From a bacterium (GTDB lineage: Bacteria > Bacillota > Clostridia > Oscillospirales > Oscillospiraceae), in NCBI GenBank assembly GCA_004560375.1, contig SFVC01000019.1, forward strand, positions 12,117 through 76,116: a stretch of DNA of 64,000 nt. The letters run 5' to 3'. A program made the translations under genes and the position numbers. The notes under the pieces were generated by a model. The model worked only from the letters and a program-made list of their open reading frames with translations. It ran no database searches and was not told the DNA's origin. Below, in pieces: positions 32,001 to 39,285 of this stretch (position 1 is its first letter; each line of letters begins with the position of its first letter).

Positions 32001-32027
32001 GTTCTCCCCGCCGGAGGCGGGGAGAAC
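32001..32027 (-). terminator. Hairpin at the end of the feo operon
   Basis: A perfect 12-bp stem (32001-32012 with 32016-32027) lies 13 bases after the last feo-operon gene. The T-run on the minus strand is weak, so efficiency is uncertain. Confidence 0.55.
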
Positions 32028-32039
32028 ACAATTGGTTCT

Positions 32040-32180
32040 TCAGTGACAGCCTTTGCAGTTTCCGCAGTTGCCGTCACAGCCACCGCTGGATTTGCCATCC
32101 TTTCGGATGGAGCGGACGGCCAGTACCACCACCGCAGCCAGCGCGGCGATGACGATGATGTTTCCCAGAATCGGGGGCAT
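32040..32180 (-). CDS. FeoB-associated Cys-rich membrane protein
   Basis: Forty-six residues with one membrane helix (N-I-I-V-I-A-A-L-A-A-V-V-V-L) and a short cysteine-rich tail, C-D-G-N-C-G-N-C-K-G-C-H. This is the FeoB-associated Cys-rich family, a small partner found directly after feoB in Firmicutes. It could bind Fe(II) or sense redox state at the transporter. AAAGGAG precedes the ATG, and the gene lies 19 bases after feoB. Confidence 0.88.
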   Translation of the reverse strand: MPPILGNIIVIAALAAVVVLAVRSIRKDGKSSGGCDGNCGNCKGCH

Positions 32181-32199
32181 GATCAGACGCTCCTTTCGC

Positions 32200-34434
32200 T
32201 TATTTCACGGAAGCGGCCACAGAGGTCAGCCGACCGGACTGCTCCTCCCCCTGGTACCCCTTGCGGAACAGCAGGTAAAGGATCCCAGCCAACAGGGCGA
32301 CGGCCGCGATGGTCCACAGGTTGAAGCCGACGGTTCCGGCGATCAGCCCGCCCAGCTGGTAGACAATGAGAGACACCACATAGGCAAAGACGCACATATA
32401 GCCGATGGCAAAGGCGGTCCACTTGCCGTTGTTCATCTCCCGCTTGATGGCGCCCATGGCGGCGAAGCAGGGGGCGCACAGCAGATTGAAGATCATAAAG
32501 CTGTAGGCGGTAAGAGCTCCGAAGTCGGCCCCCACCAGCGCCCAGATCTCCTCGCCGTTCTCGCTGACCTCCCCGGCAAAGTGGTAGAGGGTGCCCAAGG
32601 TGCCCACCACGTTCTCCTTGGCAATCAGGCCGGTGAAGGAGGCCACGGTGGCCTTCCAGGCCATGTCGCCCGTCCAGCCCAGGGGGTGGAAGATCCAGGC
32701 GATGGCGCTGCCGATGGCGGCCAGCAGGGAGGAATTGTTGTCCTCCACCGCTCCGAAGCCCCCGTCGGTGAAGCCGTAGCCCTGGAGGAACCACAGCACG
32801 ATGGTGGACAGCAGGATCACCGTTCCGGCCCGCTTGATGAAGCTCCAGCCCCGCTCCCAGGTGGCCCGCAGGACGTTGGAGGCGGAGGGAGCGTGGTAGG
32901 CGGGCAGCTCCATGACGAAGGGGGCGGGTTCCCCGGCGAAGGCTTTGAACTTCTTCAGCATGATGCCGGAGATCACCACGGCGGCAATGCCAATGAAGAA
33001 GGCGGAAGTAGCCACCCAAGGCGAACCGCCGAACACCGCCCCGGCAAACAGGCCGATGATGGGCATTTTCGCCCCGCAAGGAATGAAGCCGGTGGTCATG
33101 ATGGTCATCTTCCGATCCCGATCCTGTTCAATCGTCCGGGAGGCCATGATGCCGGGCACGCCGCAGCCGGTGGCCACCAGCATGGGGATGAAGCTCTTGC
33201 CGGACAGGCCGAAGCGGCGGAAAATCCGATCCATGATAAAGGCGATTCGGGCCATGTAGCCCACGTCCTCCAAAATAGCCAGCAGCAGGAATAGCACCAG
33301 CATCTGGGGCACGAAGCCCAGCACCGCGCCCACGCCGCCTACGATGCCGTCGATGATGAGGCCGTAGAGCCAGGTGCCCTCGGCCACGCCCAGGGCGGTC
33401 AGGGCGCTTGCAAACCAGCCGGGCACCAGTTCGCCGAACAGGGTGTCGTTGGCCCAGTCGGTGCCCCAGGTGCCGACGCCCACGCCCCAGGCCTCGCCGG
33501 AGCCGTCAAAGAGGGCCGCCGGGGAGGCGCCCATGGCGATGGAGTAGATGGCAAACATGACAAGGGCGAAGATGGGCAGGGCCAGAATCCGGTTGGTGAC
33601 AATCTGGTCGATTTTGTCGGAGACGGAGAGGCTGTGCTTCGCCGCCTTTTTCTTTACAGCCTTGGTCACCACGCCGTTGATGTAGGCGTACCGCTGGTTG
33701 GTGATGATGCTCTCGGAATCGTCGTCCATCTCCTTTTCACAGTCGGCGATGTGCTGCTCCAGGTGGGCTTTCAGCTCTGGGTCGAGGTTCAGCCCCTCCA
33801 GCACCTTCTCGTCCCGCTCGAAGATCTTGATGGCATACCAGCGGAGATACCCGTCCGCCACCTTCCCCTGGATGGACTCCTCAATGTGGGCCAGGGCGTG
33901 TTCCACGCTGCCGGTGAACACATGGGGCAGCTCCCCGGCCTGATGGCGCTGGGCCAGCGCCACGGCCTTTTCCGCGGCGTTCATGCCGCCCTCCCCCTTG
34001 AGGGCGCTCATCTCCACCACCTCGCAGCTCAGGGCCTCCCCCAGCTTCTTAAGGTCAATGGTGTCTCCATTCTTCCGAACCAGGTCGATCATGTTCACCG
34101 CCACCACCACAGGCAGGCCCAGCTCAATCAATTGGGTGGTGAGGTACAGGTTGCGCTCAATGTTGGTGCCGTCCACGATATTCAGGATGGCGTCCGGCTG
34201 CTCCTTCACCAAGTAGTTCCGGGCAACCACCTCCTCCAAGGTGTAGGGGGACAGGGAGTAGATGCCGGGCAGATCCTGGATTACCACATCCTTGCGGCCC
34301 TTCAGCCTGCCCTCTTTTTTCTCCACGGTAACCCCCGGCCAGTTGCCCACGTACTGGCTGGAGCCGGTGAGGGCGTTGAACAGCGTGGTTTTGCCGCAGT
34401 TGGGATTGCCCGCCAGGGCAATTCTGATGTCCAT
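32200..34434 (-). CDS. feoB: Ferrous iron transporter FeoB
   Basis: The 744-residue protein imports Fe(II). Its N-terminal GTPase domain shows G1 G-N-P-N-C-G-K-T near residue 8, G3 D-L-P-G-I-Y near 53 and G4 N-M-I-D near 115, followed by the GDI helical region and then a membrane domain with two GATE halves (G-Y-M-A-R-I-A-F near 400, C-A-P-C-F-A-A-M near 650). Length is usual. It is preceded by two feoA genes and, just upstream, by a 16-bp operator, so it may also have its own regulated start. Confidence 0.95.
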   Translation of the reverse strand: MDIRIALAGNPNCGKTTLFNALTGSSQYVGNWPGVTVEKKEGRLKGRKDVVIQDLPGIYSLSPYTLEEVVARNYLVKEQPDAILNIVDGTNIERNLYLTTQLIELGLPVVVAVNMIDLVRKNGDTIDLKKLGEALSCEVVEMSALKGEGGMNAAEKAVALAQRHQAGELPHVFTGSVEHALAHIEESIQGKVADGYLRWYAIKIFERDEKVLEGLNLDPELKAHLEQHIADCEKEMDDDSESIITNQRYAYINGVVTKAVKKKAAKHSLSVSDKIDQIVTNRILALPIFALVMFAIYSIAMGASPAALFDGSGEAWGVGVGTWGTDWANDTLFGELVPGWFASALTALGVAEGTWLYGLIIDGIVGGVGAVLGFVPQMLVLFLLLAILEDVGYMARIAFIMDRIFRRFGLSGKSFIPMLVATGCGVPGIMASRTIEQDRDRKMTIMTTGFIPCGAKMPIIGLFAGAVFGGSPWVATSAFFIGIAAVVISGIMLKKFKAFAGEPAPFVMELPAYHAPSASNVLRATWERGWSFIKRAGTVILLSTIVLWFLQGYGFTDGGFGAVEDNNSSLLAAIGSAIAWIFHPLGWTGDMAWKATVASFTGLIAKENVVGTLGTLYHFAGEVSENGEEIWALVGADFGALTAYSFMIFNLLCAPCFAAMGAIKREMNNGKWTAFAIGYMCVFAYVVSLIVYQLGGLIAGTVGFNLWTIAAVALLAGILYLLFRKGYQGEEQSGRLTSVAASVK

Positions 34435-34453
34435 TTGGTTCTCTCCTTTCGGT

Positions 34454-34469
34454 GTTAGTCATGACTAAC
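34454..34469. promoter_or_regulatory. Iron-regulator-type operator, copy 1 (between feoA and feoB)
   Basis: GTTAG-TCATGA-CTAAC is a perfect 16-bp palindrome 19 bases before the feoB start. The same GTTAG-N6-CTAAC frame occurs twice more upstream of the operon. The shape resembles DtxR/IdeR boxes (TTAG...CTAA). Confidence 0.7.
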
Positions 34470-34506
34470 TTATGGTGCAAATAACAGCGGCCTTCTGCCG
34501 CCTCAT

Positions 34507-34728
34507 TTACTGAACTTCGATCATCTCCGCGTCACCCTTGCGGACAGACAGCTCGTAGCCCCGGACGTTCAGCTCCATGGGGTCACCCAGGGGAGCCACC
34601 TTGCGGACAATGAGCTCCACACCCTTGGTGATGCCCATGTCCATGATCCGGCGCTTTACCGGACCTTCCCCATGGAGCCGGGCCACGGTCACGGTCTCGC
34701 CAACTTTAGCGTCTTTCAGTGTTTTCAT
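34507..34728 (-). CDS. feoA: FeoA domain protein (second copy)
   Basis: Seventy-three residues forming an SH3-like FeoA domain: K-V-G-E-T-V-T-V-A-R-L near residue 8, K-R-R-I-M-D-M-G-I-T-K-G near 25, and L-S-V-R-K-G-D-A at the end. FeoA proteins assist FeoB, probably through its GTPase domain. Two feoA copies in a row, as here, are common in Clostridia. It follows the first copy by 23 bases with GGAGCGC upstream. Confidence 0.92.
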   Translation of the reverse strand: MKTLKDAKVGETVTVARLHGEGPVKRRIMDMGITKGVELIVRKVAPLGDPMELNVRGYELSVRKGDAEMIEVQ

Positions 34729-34751
34729 TTGCGCTCCTCCCTTTTATTGTC

Positions 34752-34964
34752 TTAGACCATAATACGATTTGCCATGGTTTTGTCCAGCGCGATCCGGCTG
34801 TCCCTCACCTGCACGATGAGATTCCCCGCAATCTCGCTGACTACCGTCACATCACTGTCCACCACAAAGCCCAACTCCGCCAGGTGCTGCCGCACCTCGT
34901 CTTTGCCGGAAATTTTACGGATGGTAGCCGTCTCCCCCGCCTTTGCCATTGTCAGCGGCATCAT
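34752..34964 (-). CDS. feoA: FeoA domain protein (first copy)
   Basis: Seventy residues with A-G-E-T-A-T-I-R-K-I-S-G and L-A-E-L-G-F-V-V-D-S-D-V, the FeoA SH3-like pattern; it differs clearly from the second copy. AGGAGG precedes the start, and ATG at 34961 is an equivalent alternative. It is the first gene of the feo operon. Confidence 0.92.
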   Translation of the reverse strand: MMPLTMAKAGETATIRKISGKDEVRQHLAELGFVVDSDVTVVSEIAGNLIVQVRDSRIALDKTMANRIMV

Positions 34965-34985
34965 TTCTTCGCCTCCTGCGCTTTA

Positions 34986-35001
34986 GTTAGCTTCTACTAA
35001 C
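34986..35001. promoter_or_regulatory. Iron-regulator-type operator, copy 2
   Basis: GTTAG-CTTCTA-CTAAC lies about 8-23 bases downstream of the predicted start of transcription, where a bound repressor would block elongation or initiation. Confidence 0.7.
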
Positions 35002-35015
35002 TTTAATTCAGCCAT

Positions 35016-35044
35016 AGTTTACCGCTGCTAACCGTCCGTGTCAA
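35016..35044 (-). promoter_or_regulatory. Promoter of the feoA-feoA-feoB operon
   Basis: On the minus strand a perfect TTGACA (35039-35044) and TAAACT (35016-35021) are 17 bases apart. The spacer contains an extra half site, GGTTAGC. Operators lie on both sides. Confidence 0.85.
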
Positions 35045-35073
35045 GCCCCTCCGAGGAAAAATCCGCCTTATCA

Positions 35074-35089
35074 GTTAGAATTCGCTAAC
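35074..35089. promoter_or_regulatory. Iron-regulator-type operator, copy 3
   Basis: GTTAG-AATTCG-CTAAC lies about 65-80 bases upstream of the predicted start. With copies 1 and 2 it defines a common GTTAG-N6-CTAAC frame. Confidence 0.7.
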
Positions 35090-35194
35090 TCGCGCACAGC
35101 GGCTGCCGCAAAGGGGGCAAAGTTTTGTGGAGGTTCACCAATCCGCCGCGGAGCGCGGGGAACGGCGCTGGCCCAGATCGCCCGCAAATGAAGC

Positions 35195-35215
35195 GCGGGG
35201 CAGATCCTGCCCCGC
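35195..35215 (-). terminator. Hairpin downstream of tsaB
   Basis: A 9-bp GC stem (35195-35203 with 35207-35215) lies about 50 bases after the tsaB stop, with no clear T-run. The rest of 35090-35263 holds no gene. Confidence 0.45.
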
Positions 35216-35263
35216 ACCACTTATGCTATCAAAAACTTGAGGTCGGTCTTGCGTCGCGGCTTT

Positions 35264-36001
35264 TCAGCCCCTTTCCCGGGTGCCGGCGCTCCTATCTTGC
35301 TCCGCCTCCTCCCGGCGCAATCGCTCCCGTTCGGCCTGGCTGAGGCGGTGGTAACTGGGCGCCATGGCGGCAGCGGACACAAGCTGTCCCTCCCGAGCCA
35401 TACGCAGGCCGCACCGGGCCACTCCCCAGGCGGTTTGGTACAGCAGGTGGGGCGGCAGGAGGACACAGGGCAGGTTCTGCCCCTCCAGCGCCCTTTGCGC
35501 CAGCCGGGCCCCGTCCCCCACCAGGGTCTGGGGCTTCCCAGAGGCTTGCACCTCCTCCGCCAACTCGTCCAGCCCCATAGCCCTGTCCGGGGTGAGCCGC
35601 TTTAACATCCCGTTTTCCGCCAGGAAGCGGGCGCAGTATACCTGGTTCCGGCGGGCGTCCATGGCGGCGCAGATCTCCCCCCCCACATGGGCGCACTGCC
35701 ATGCCATGGACTCCAGGGTGGAGCAGGGGGCGCAGGGCTTGTCCCCCGGCCAGGCCAGCCCCTTGGCCGCCGCCACGCCGATGCGTACCCCGGTGAAGGA
35801 GCCGGGGCCCGCCGCCACCGCAATCACGTCCATCTCCTTCAGGGTCAGCCCGGTGTTCTTCAGCAGGTCGGCCACCATGGGTATGAGGGTGGCGGAGTGG
35901 GTCAGCCCGCTGTTCTGAAAGGACTGGGCCAGCAGCTTGTCGTCCTCGGTGACCGCCACGGAGGCGGTAATTGCCGAGCTCTCCAGCGCAAGGATTTTCA
36001 C
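35264..36001 (-). CDS. tsaB: tRNA threonylcarbamoyladenosine biosynthesis protein TsaB
   Basis: This 245-residue inactive-ASKHA protein supports TsaD in making t6A on tRNA. It begins MKILALESSAITASVAV; the start is a GTG at 36001 that overlaps the tsaE stop as GTGA. The conserved G-P-G-S-F-T-G-V-R-I-G-V segment lies near residue 68, and M-D-A-R-R-N-Q-V-Y near 118. The C-terminal 40 residues are longer and more charged than usual. The partner tsaD is not in this window. Confidence 0.92.
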   Translation of the reverse strand: MKILALESSAITASVAVTEDDKLLAQSFQNSGLTHSATLIPMVADLLKNTGLTLKEMDVIAVAAGPGSFTGVRIGVAAAKGLAWPGDKPCAPCSTLESMAWQCAHVGGEICAAMDARRNQVYCARFLAENGMLKRLTPDRAMGLDELAEEVQASGKPQTLVGDGARLAQRALEGQNLPCVLLPPHLLYQTAWGVARCGLRMAREGQLVSAAAMAPSYHRLSQAERERLRREEAEQDRSAGTRERG

Positions 36002-36423
36002 AGATCCACCCCCTCGATCTCGAGGATCCGGTCGTCCTCCCCGTCCCCCCGGCGGATGGACACCCGCACCGCGTCCGGCTCCATGGCCTCCGCCACGTTC
36101 TCGCTCCACTCCACGGCGCAGATCCCACCCCGGGCCAGGTAGTCCTCCCAGCCGATGTGGAACAGCTCGTCGGCGTCCCCCAGCCGGTACATATCAAAGT
36201 GAAACAGGGGCAGCCGGCCCCCCTCGTACTCGTTGACAATGGTGAAGGTGGGGCTGGTCACCCGCTCCTCCACCCCCAGCGCCCGGGCCATGCCGGACAC
36301 AAAGGCGGTCTTGCCCGCCCCCAGATCGCCGGTGAAGGCCACCACCGCGCCCCCGTCCAGCGCGTCCGCCAGACGGCCGCCCAGGGCCTCCGTCTCCTCC
36401 CGGCTGTGGGTGATAAACTCCAT
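35998..36423 (-). CDS. tsaE: tRNA threonylcarbamoyladenosine biosynthesis ATPase TsaE
   Basis: The 141-residue ATPase has Walker A G-D-L-G-A-G-K-T near residue 32, the switch-like S-P-T-F-T-I-V-N-E-Y near 57 and V-E-W-S-E-N near 103. It drives turnover of the TsaBD complex in t6A synthesis. It is the first gene of a two-gene operon; the ribosome site is CAGGAGTG ahead of the ATG. Confidence 0.93.
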   Translation of the reverse strand: MEFITHSREETEALGGRLADALDGGAVVAFTGDLGAGKTAFVSGMARALGVEERVTSPTFTIVNEYEGGRLPLFHFDMYRLGDADELFHIGWEDYLARGGICAVEWSENVAEAMEPDAVRVSIRRGDGEDDRILEIEGVDL

Positions 36424-36472
36424 GGAAGCTCACTCCTGACAAAAATGAAGAATCCAAAAACTCTTGCAAAAC

Positions 36473-36505
36473 AGTATAGCATATTTCACACCGGTGTGCT
36501 ATACT
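36473..36505. promoter_or_regulatory. Divergent extended -10 promoters for tsaE and rodA
   Basis: TGCTATACT occurs on both strands: 36473-36481 reading left to tsaE and 36497-36505 reading right to rodA. Between them lies the palindrome CACACCGGTGTG. Neither has a good -35. The symmetry suggests that one bound factor could affect both genes. Confidence 0.55.
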
Positions 36506-36539
36506 AATTTGCGATTGTTTTCCGGATTCCCACTCCCCG

Positions 36540-36572
<33 letters not shown>

Positions 36573-36631
36573 ATGCCGGAACCGGGAGGGACAAGCCCCT
36601 CCCCTGCTTGGATGAGGAAGGGGGCGCCAAC

Positions 36632-37825
36632 GTGCAGCCGACGCGCACACTCAGAGAATTTTTCAAAAAGGGCGACGTGCTCCTGCTGGCGCTGTGCGTC
36701 CTGGCCAGCCTCATGGGGCTGGCGCTGATCTACAGCGCCACCCGGTACGATCCCGACCTCCACTCCTACGCCCAAAAGCATATCATCTTCCTGGGTATGG
36801 GCGTTGTGGCCTACGTGTGGGTCACCTTTATTGACATCGAGTACCTGATGGAGAAGTGGTGGTGGGTGTTTCTGCTGCTGGGGCTGGGGGTCATCGCCCT
36901 TATCAAGCCCTTCGGCCGGATGGCCGGCGGCAACAAGAGCTGGGTGTTCCTCCCCGTCATCGGCAACTATTTCGGCTTTCAGCCCGGGGAGATCGCCAAG
37001 CTGTCCTACATCGTGGTGCTGGCCTGGATGATCAACAAGGAACGTCCCCGGGGGCTGGGCCGGTTCCCCGCTCTGGTTAAGTACCTAATTCTCACCGGCG
37101 TATTCTCCGGCTCGCTGGCGGTGCTGTCCGGCGACTGGGGCATGGTGATCGTCTACCTGTTCATCTTCGTGTCCATGGCCTGGGTGGCCGGGGTAAGCAA
37201 ATGGTGGTTTATCGGGGTGGGGGCGCCCCTGGTGGGCGGGGTGGTGTTCCTGTGGCACTTCATCCTCCCCCGCATGGACAAGCTCTGGAACGACTACCGC
37301 ATCATGCGCTTCCGGGTGGTGGTGGAGCACTGGAAGGGGAACAACCTGGATCCCGCGGACGCGGGCTGGCAGCAGAACCAGACCCTGGCCGCCATCGGCT
37401 CGGGGCAGCTCACCGGGATGGGGTGGCTGAAGGGCGTCAAGACCCAGTCCCTTCGGGAGGGGGTGCTGCCCGCCCGGCACACCGACAACATCTTCGCCGT
37501 GTGCGGGGAGGAGTTCGGGCTGGTGGGCTGCTGCGTGGTGCTGCTGGTGCTGCTGGCCATCATCCTGCGGTGCGTGTGGGTGTCCCGCCGGGCCAAGAGC
37601 CATATGTCCGCCTATATCGCCATGGGCATCGCCGGGATGCTGATGATCCAAACCATCATCAACGTGTCCATGAACCTGTATCTCGGGCCGGTGATCGGCC
37701 TGACCCTGCCCTTCTTCAGCTACGGCGGCTCGTCCACCCTGACGCTGTTCATCGCCATGGGGCTGGTGTCCGGCATCAAGATGCGGCCCCTGCCCAGCTG
37801 GCTCAAGGATCGGAGTCAATTATAA
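36632..37825 (+). CDS. rodA: Peptidoglycan polymerase RodA (SEDS family)
   Basis: This 397-residue SEDS glycosyltransferase builds the elongation-phase cell wall with a class B PBP. It has ten membrane segments, the catalytic-loop region H-T-D-N-I-F-A-V near residue 285, and the family motif F-F-S-Y-G-G-S-S near 365. The preceding G-S-G-Q-L-T-G-M-G segment favours RodA over FtsW. The preferred start is GTG 36632 with GGAAGGGGG upstream; a longer frame would have to translate the G-run as polyglycine. No PBP is adjacent. Confidence 0.88.
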   Translation: MQPTRTLREFFKKGDVLLLALCVLASLMGLALIYSATRYDPDLHSYAQKHIIFLGMGVVAYVWVTFIDIEYLMEKWWWVFLLLGLGVIALIKPFGRMAGGNKSWVFLPVIGNYFGFQPGEIAKLSYIVVLAWMINKERPRGLGRFPALVKYLILTGVFSGSLAVLSGDWGMVIVYLFIFVSMAWVAGVSKWWFIGVGAPLVGGVVFLWHFILPRMDKLWNDYRIMRFRVVVEHWKGNNLDPADAGWQQNQTLAAIGSGQLTGMGWLKGVKTQSLREGVLPARHTDNIFAVCGEEFGLVGCCVVLLVLLAIILRCVWVSRRAKSHMSAYIAMGIAGMLMIQTIINVSMNLYLGPVIGLTLPFFSYGGSSTLTLFIAMGLVSGIKMRPLPSWLKDRSQL

Positions 37826-37831
37826 AAAAAC

Positions 37832-37866
37832 GCGGACGTTCCTTTCCCTGGGACGTCCGCATATTT
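37832..37866 (+). terminator. Terminator of rodA
   Basis: An 8-bp GC stem (37832-37839 with 37853-37860) is flanked by an A-run before and ATATTTTT after. Confidence 0.85.
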
Positions 37867-37920
37867 TTATGCGGTTCCGTCAAAGCTATCCTTACATTCT
37901 AAAAAGAGGAGGCTTTCCCC

Positions 37921-38877
37921 GTGAAATCCCGCATCATAATCCTGTCCCTGTGTCTGGCCGGGGCGCTGGTTCTGCCCGCCATGGCCCTGACCAGCTCCAC
38001 CGCCGATGTGGAGAACAACCCGCCCATCGCGGAAAACCTGACGCTGAAAACCTACAAGGGCGTGGCCATCGCCAGCCGCTTCGCCGCCGTGGATCCGGAG
38101 GGGGATCTGGTGGCCTTCCAGGTGGTGGACAGCCCCGCCCGGGGCCAGGTGACCCTGGATGAGAACGACCCCGCCGCCTTCTGGTACACCCCCTATGAGG
38201 GCAAGAAGGGCAAGGACAGCTTCACCTACGTGGCCATCGACGACAAGGGCAACCAGTCCGAGCCCGCCACGGTGAAAATCACCATCGAGAAGCAAAAGAC
38301 CGCGGTGACCTACTCCGATCTGGACGGCAACTCCGCCCACTACGCCGCCCTGCGTCTGGCGGAGGCGGGGGTGTACACCGGGCGCAGGGTGGGCGACCTC
38401 TACTGCTTTGAGCCGGACGGCGTGTTCTCCCGGGAGGAATTCCTCACCATGGCCATGACCGCGGCGGGGGAGACCCCGCTGGAAAACGTGTCCCTCACCG
38501 GGTTCTATGACGACGGCGACATCTCCGCCTGGGCCAAGGGCTACGTGTCCGCCGCCCTGATCCAGGGCACCGTGGAGGGCAGCCCCAACGAGTCAGGCCA
38601 GGTGGTATTCAACGCCAACGGCCCCGTCACCCGGGCCCAGGCCGCGGTGATCCTGGATCGCCTGCTGGCCACCGGGGACGTGGCCACCTCCGCCGCCTTC
38701 TCCCAGGACACCGTCCCCGCCTGGGCCTACCAGGCGGCGGTGAACATGGAGGCGGTGTCGGTGCTGGCCGGCGGAACCGACCTGTCCGAAACGCTGAGCC
38801 GGGGCGAGGCGGCGGAGATGCTGTCCGCCATGCTGGACGTGCTGGAGTCCCGGGACACCAGCAGGTGGTTCTGGTAA
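37921..38877 (+). CDS. Secreted surface protein with cadherin-like domain and SLH domains
   Basis: The 318-residue protein starts at GTG with GAGGAGG eight bases before it. A signal peptide covers residues 1-22. Residues about 32-125 form a bacterial cadherin-like (Ig-fold) domain with N-P-P-I-A-E-N-L and D-S-F-T-Y-V-A-I-D-D. Three SLH repeats follow from about 130 (F-S-R-E-E-F, V-T-R-A-Q-A-A, L-S-R-G-E-A-A). It should attach non-covalently to a secondary cell-wall polymer. It stands alone between rodA and a repeat region. Confidence 0.85.
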   Translation: MKSRIIILSLCLAGALVLPAMALTSSTADVENNPPIAENLTLKTYKGVAIASRFAAVDPEGDLVAFQVVDSPARGQVTLDENDPAAFWYTPYEGKKGKDSFTYVAIDDKGNQSEPATVKITIEKQKTAVTYSDLDGNSAHYAALRLAEAGVYTGRRVGDLYCFEPDGVFSREEFLTMAMTAAGETPLENVSLTGFYDDGDISAWAKGYVSAALIQGTVEGSPNESGQVVFNANGPVTRAQAAVILDRLLATGDVATSAAFSQDTVPAWAYQAAVNMEAVSVLAGGTDLSETLSRGEAAEMLSAMLDVLESRDTSRWFW

Positions 38878-39201
38878 GAAGCGCGGAGAAGCAGTCAGTG
38901 AGGGAGCTTGGAGCGGAGCGAAAGCAAAAGCTCAAGGCCCACCGCGTGGGACTGGGTTTTGCTTGAGTCGCAGCGAAAGCGACCGAACGCCCTGACTGCT
39001 TCGCAGCGTGACAACGCAGAAGCGCGGAGCCGTCGTGAGCAGCGGGCTAAGTCCGGAGCGGAGCGGAAATCAGGAGGGGCCGCAGGCCCCGGAGGATTTC
39101 TGCGGAGTCGGAGAACTTAGACCGCGTCGCGAACAGGCGCAGCGTGACAACACAGAAGCGCGGAGCCGTCGTAGCCGTTCCCCGCGCCGTGAACACAAAA
39201 A
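38878..39201. repeat. Three-unit tandem array with palindromic cores
   Basis: The core AGAAGCGCGGAG occurs at 38878, 39018 and 39155, each time (except at the left edge) preceded by GCAGCGTGACAAC and spaced about 137-140 bases. Each full unit carries a different inverted repeat between cores: GCAGTCAG...CTGACTGC in the first, CTAAGT...ACTTAG with an inner GGGGCC/GGCCCC in the second. Both include GGAGCGGAGCG. No gene is present. Confidence 0.65.
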
Positions 39202-39244
39202 AGCTCTCCCGCGCCCGCCCTGTAAAGGCGGGCGCGGGAGAGCT
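39202..39244. terminator. Strong bidirectional terminator
   Basis: A perfect 18-bp stem (39202-39219 with 39227-39244) lies 41 bases after the stop of the minus-strand EAL gene. A-rich bases precede and CAACTCTTTT follows, so it can serve both strands. Confidence 0.85.
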
Positions 39245-39285
39245 CAACTCTTTTCACGGAAATCTGGGCCGGTCGAAACCGGGCG

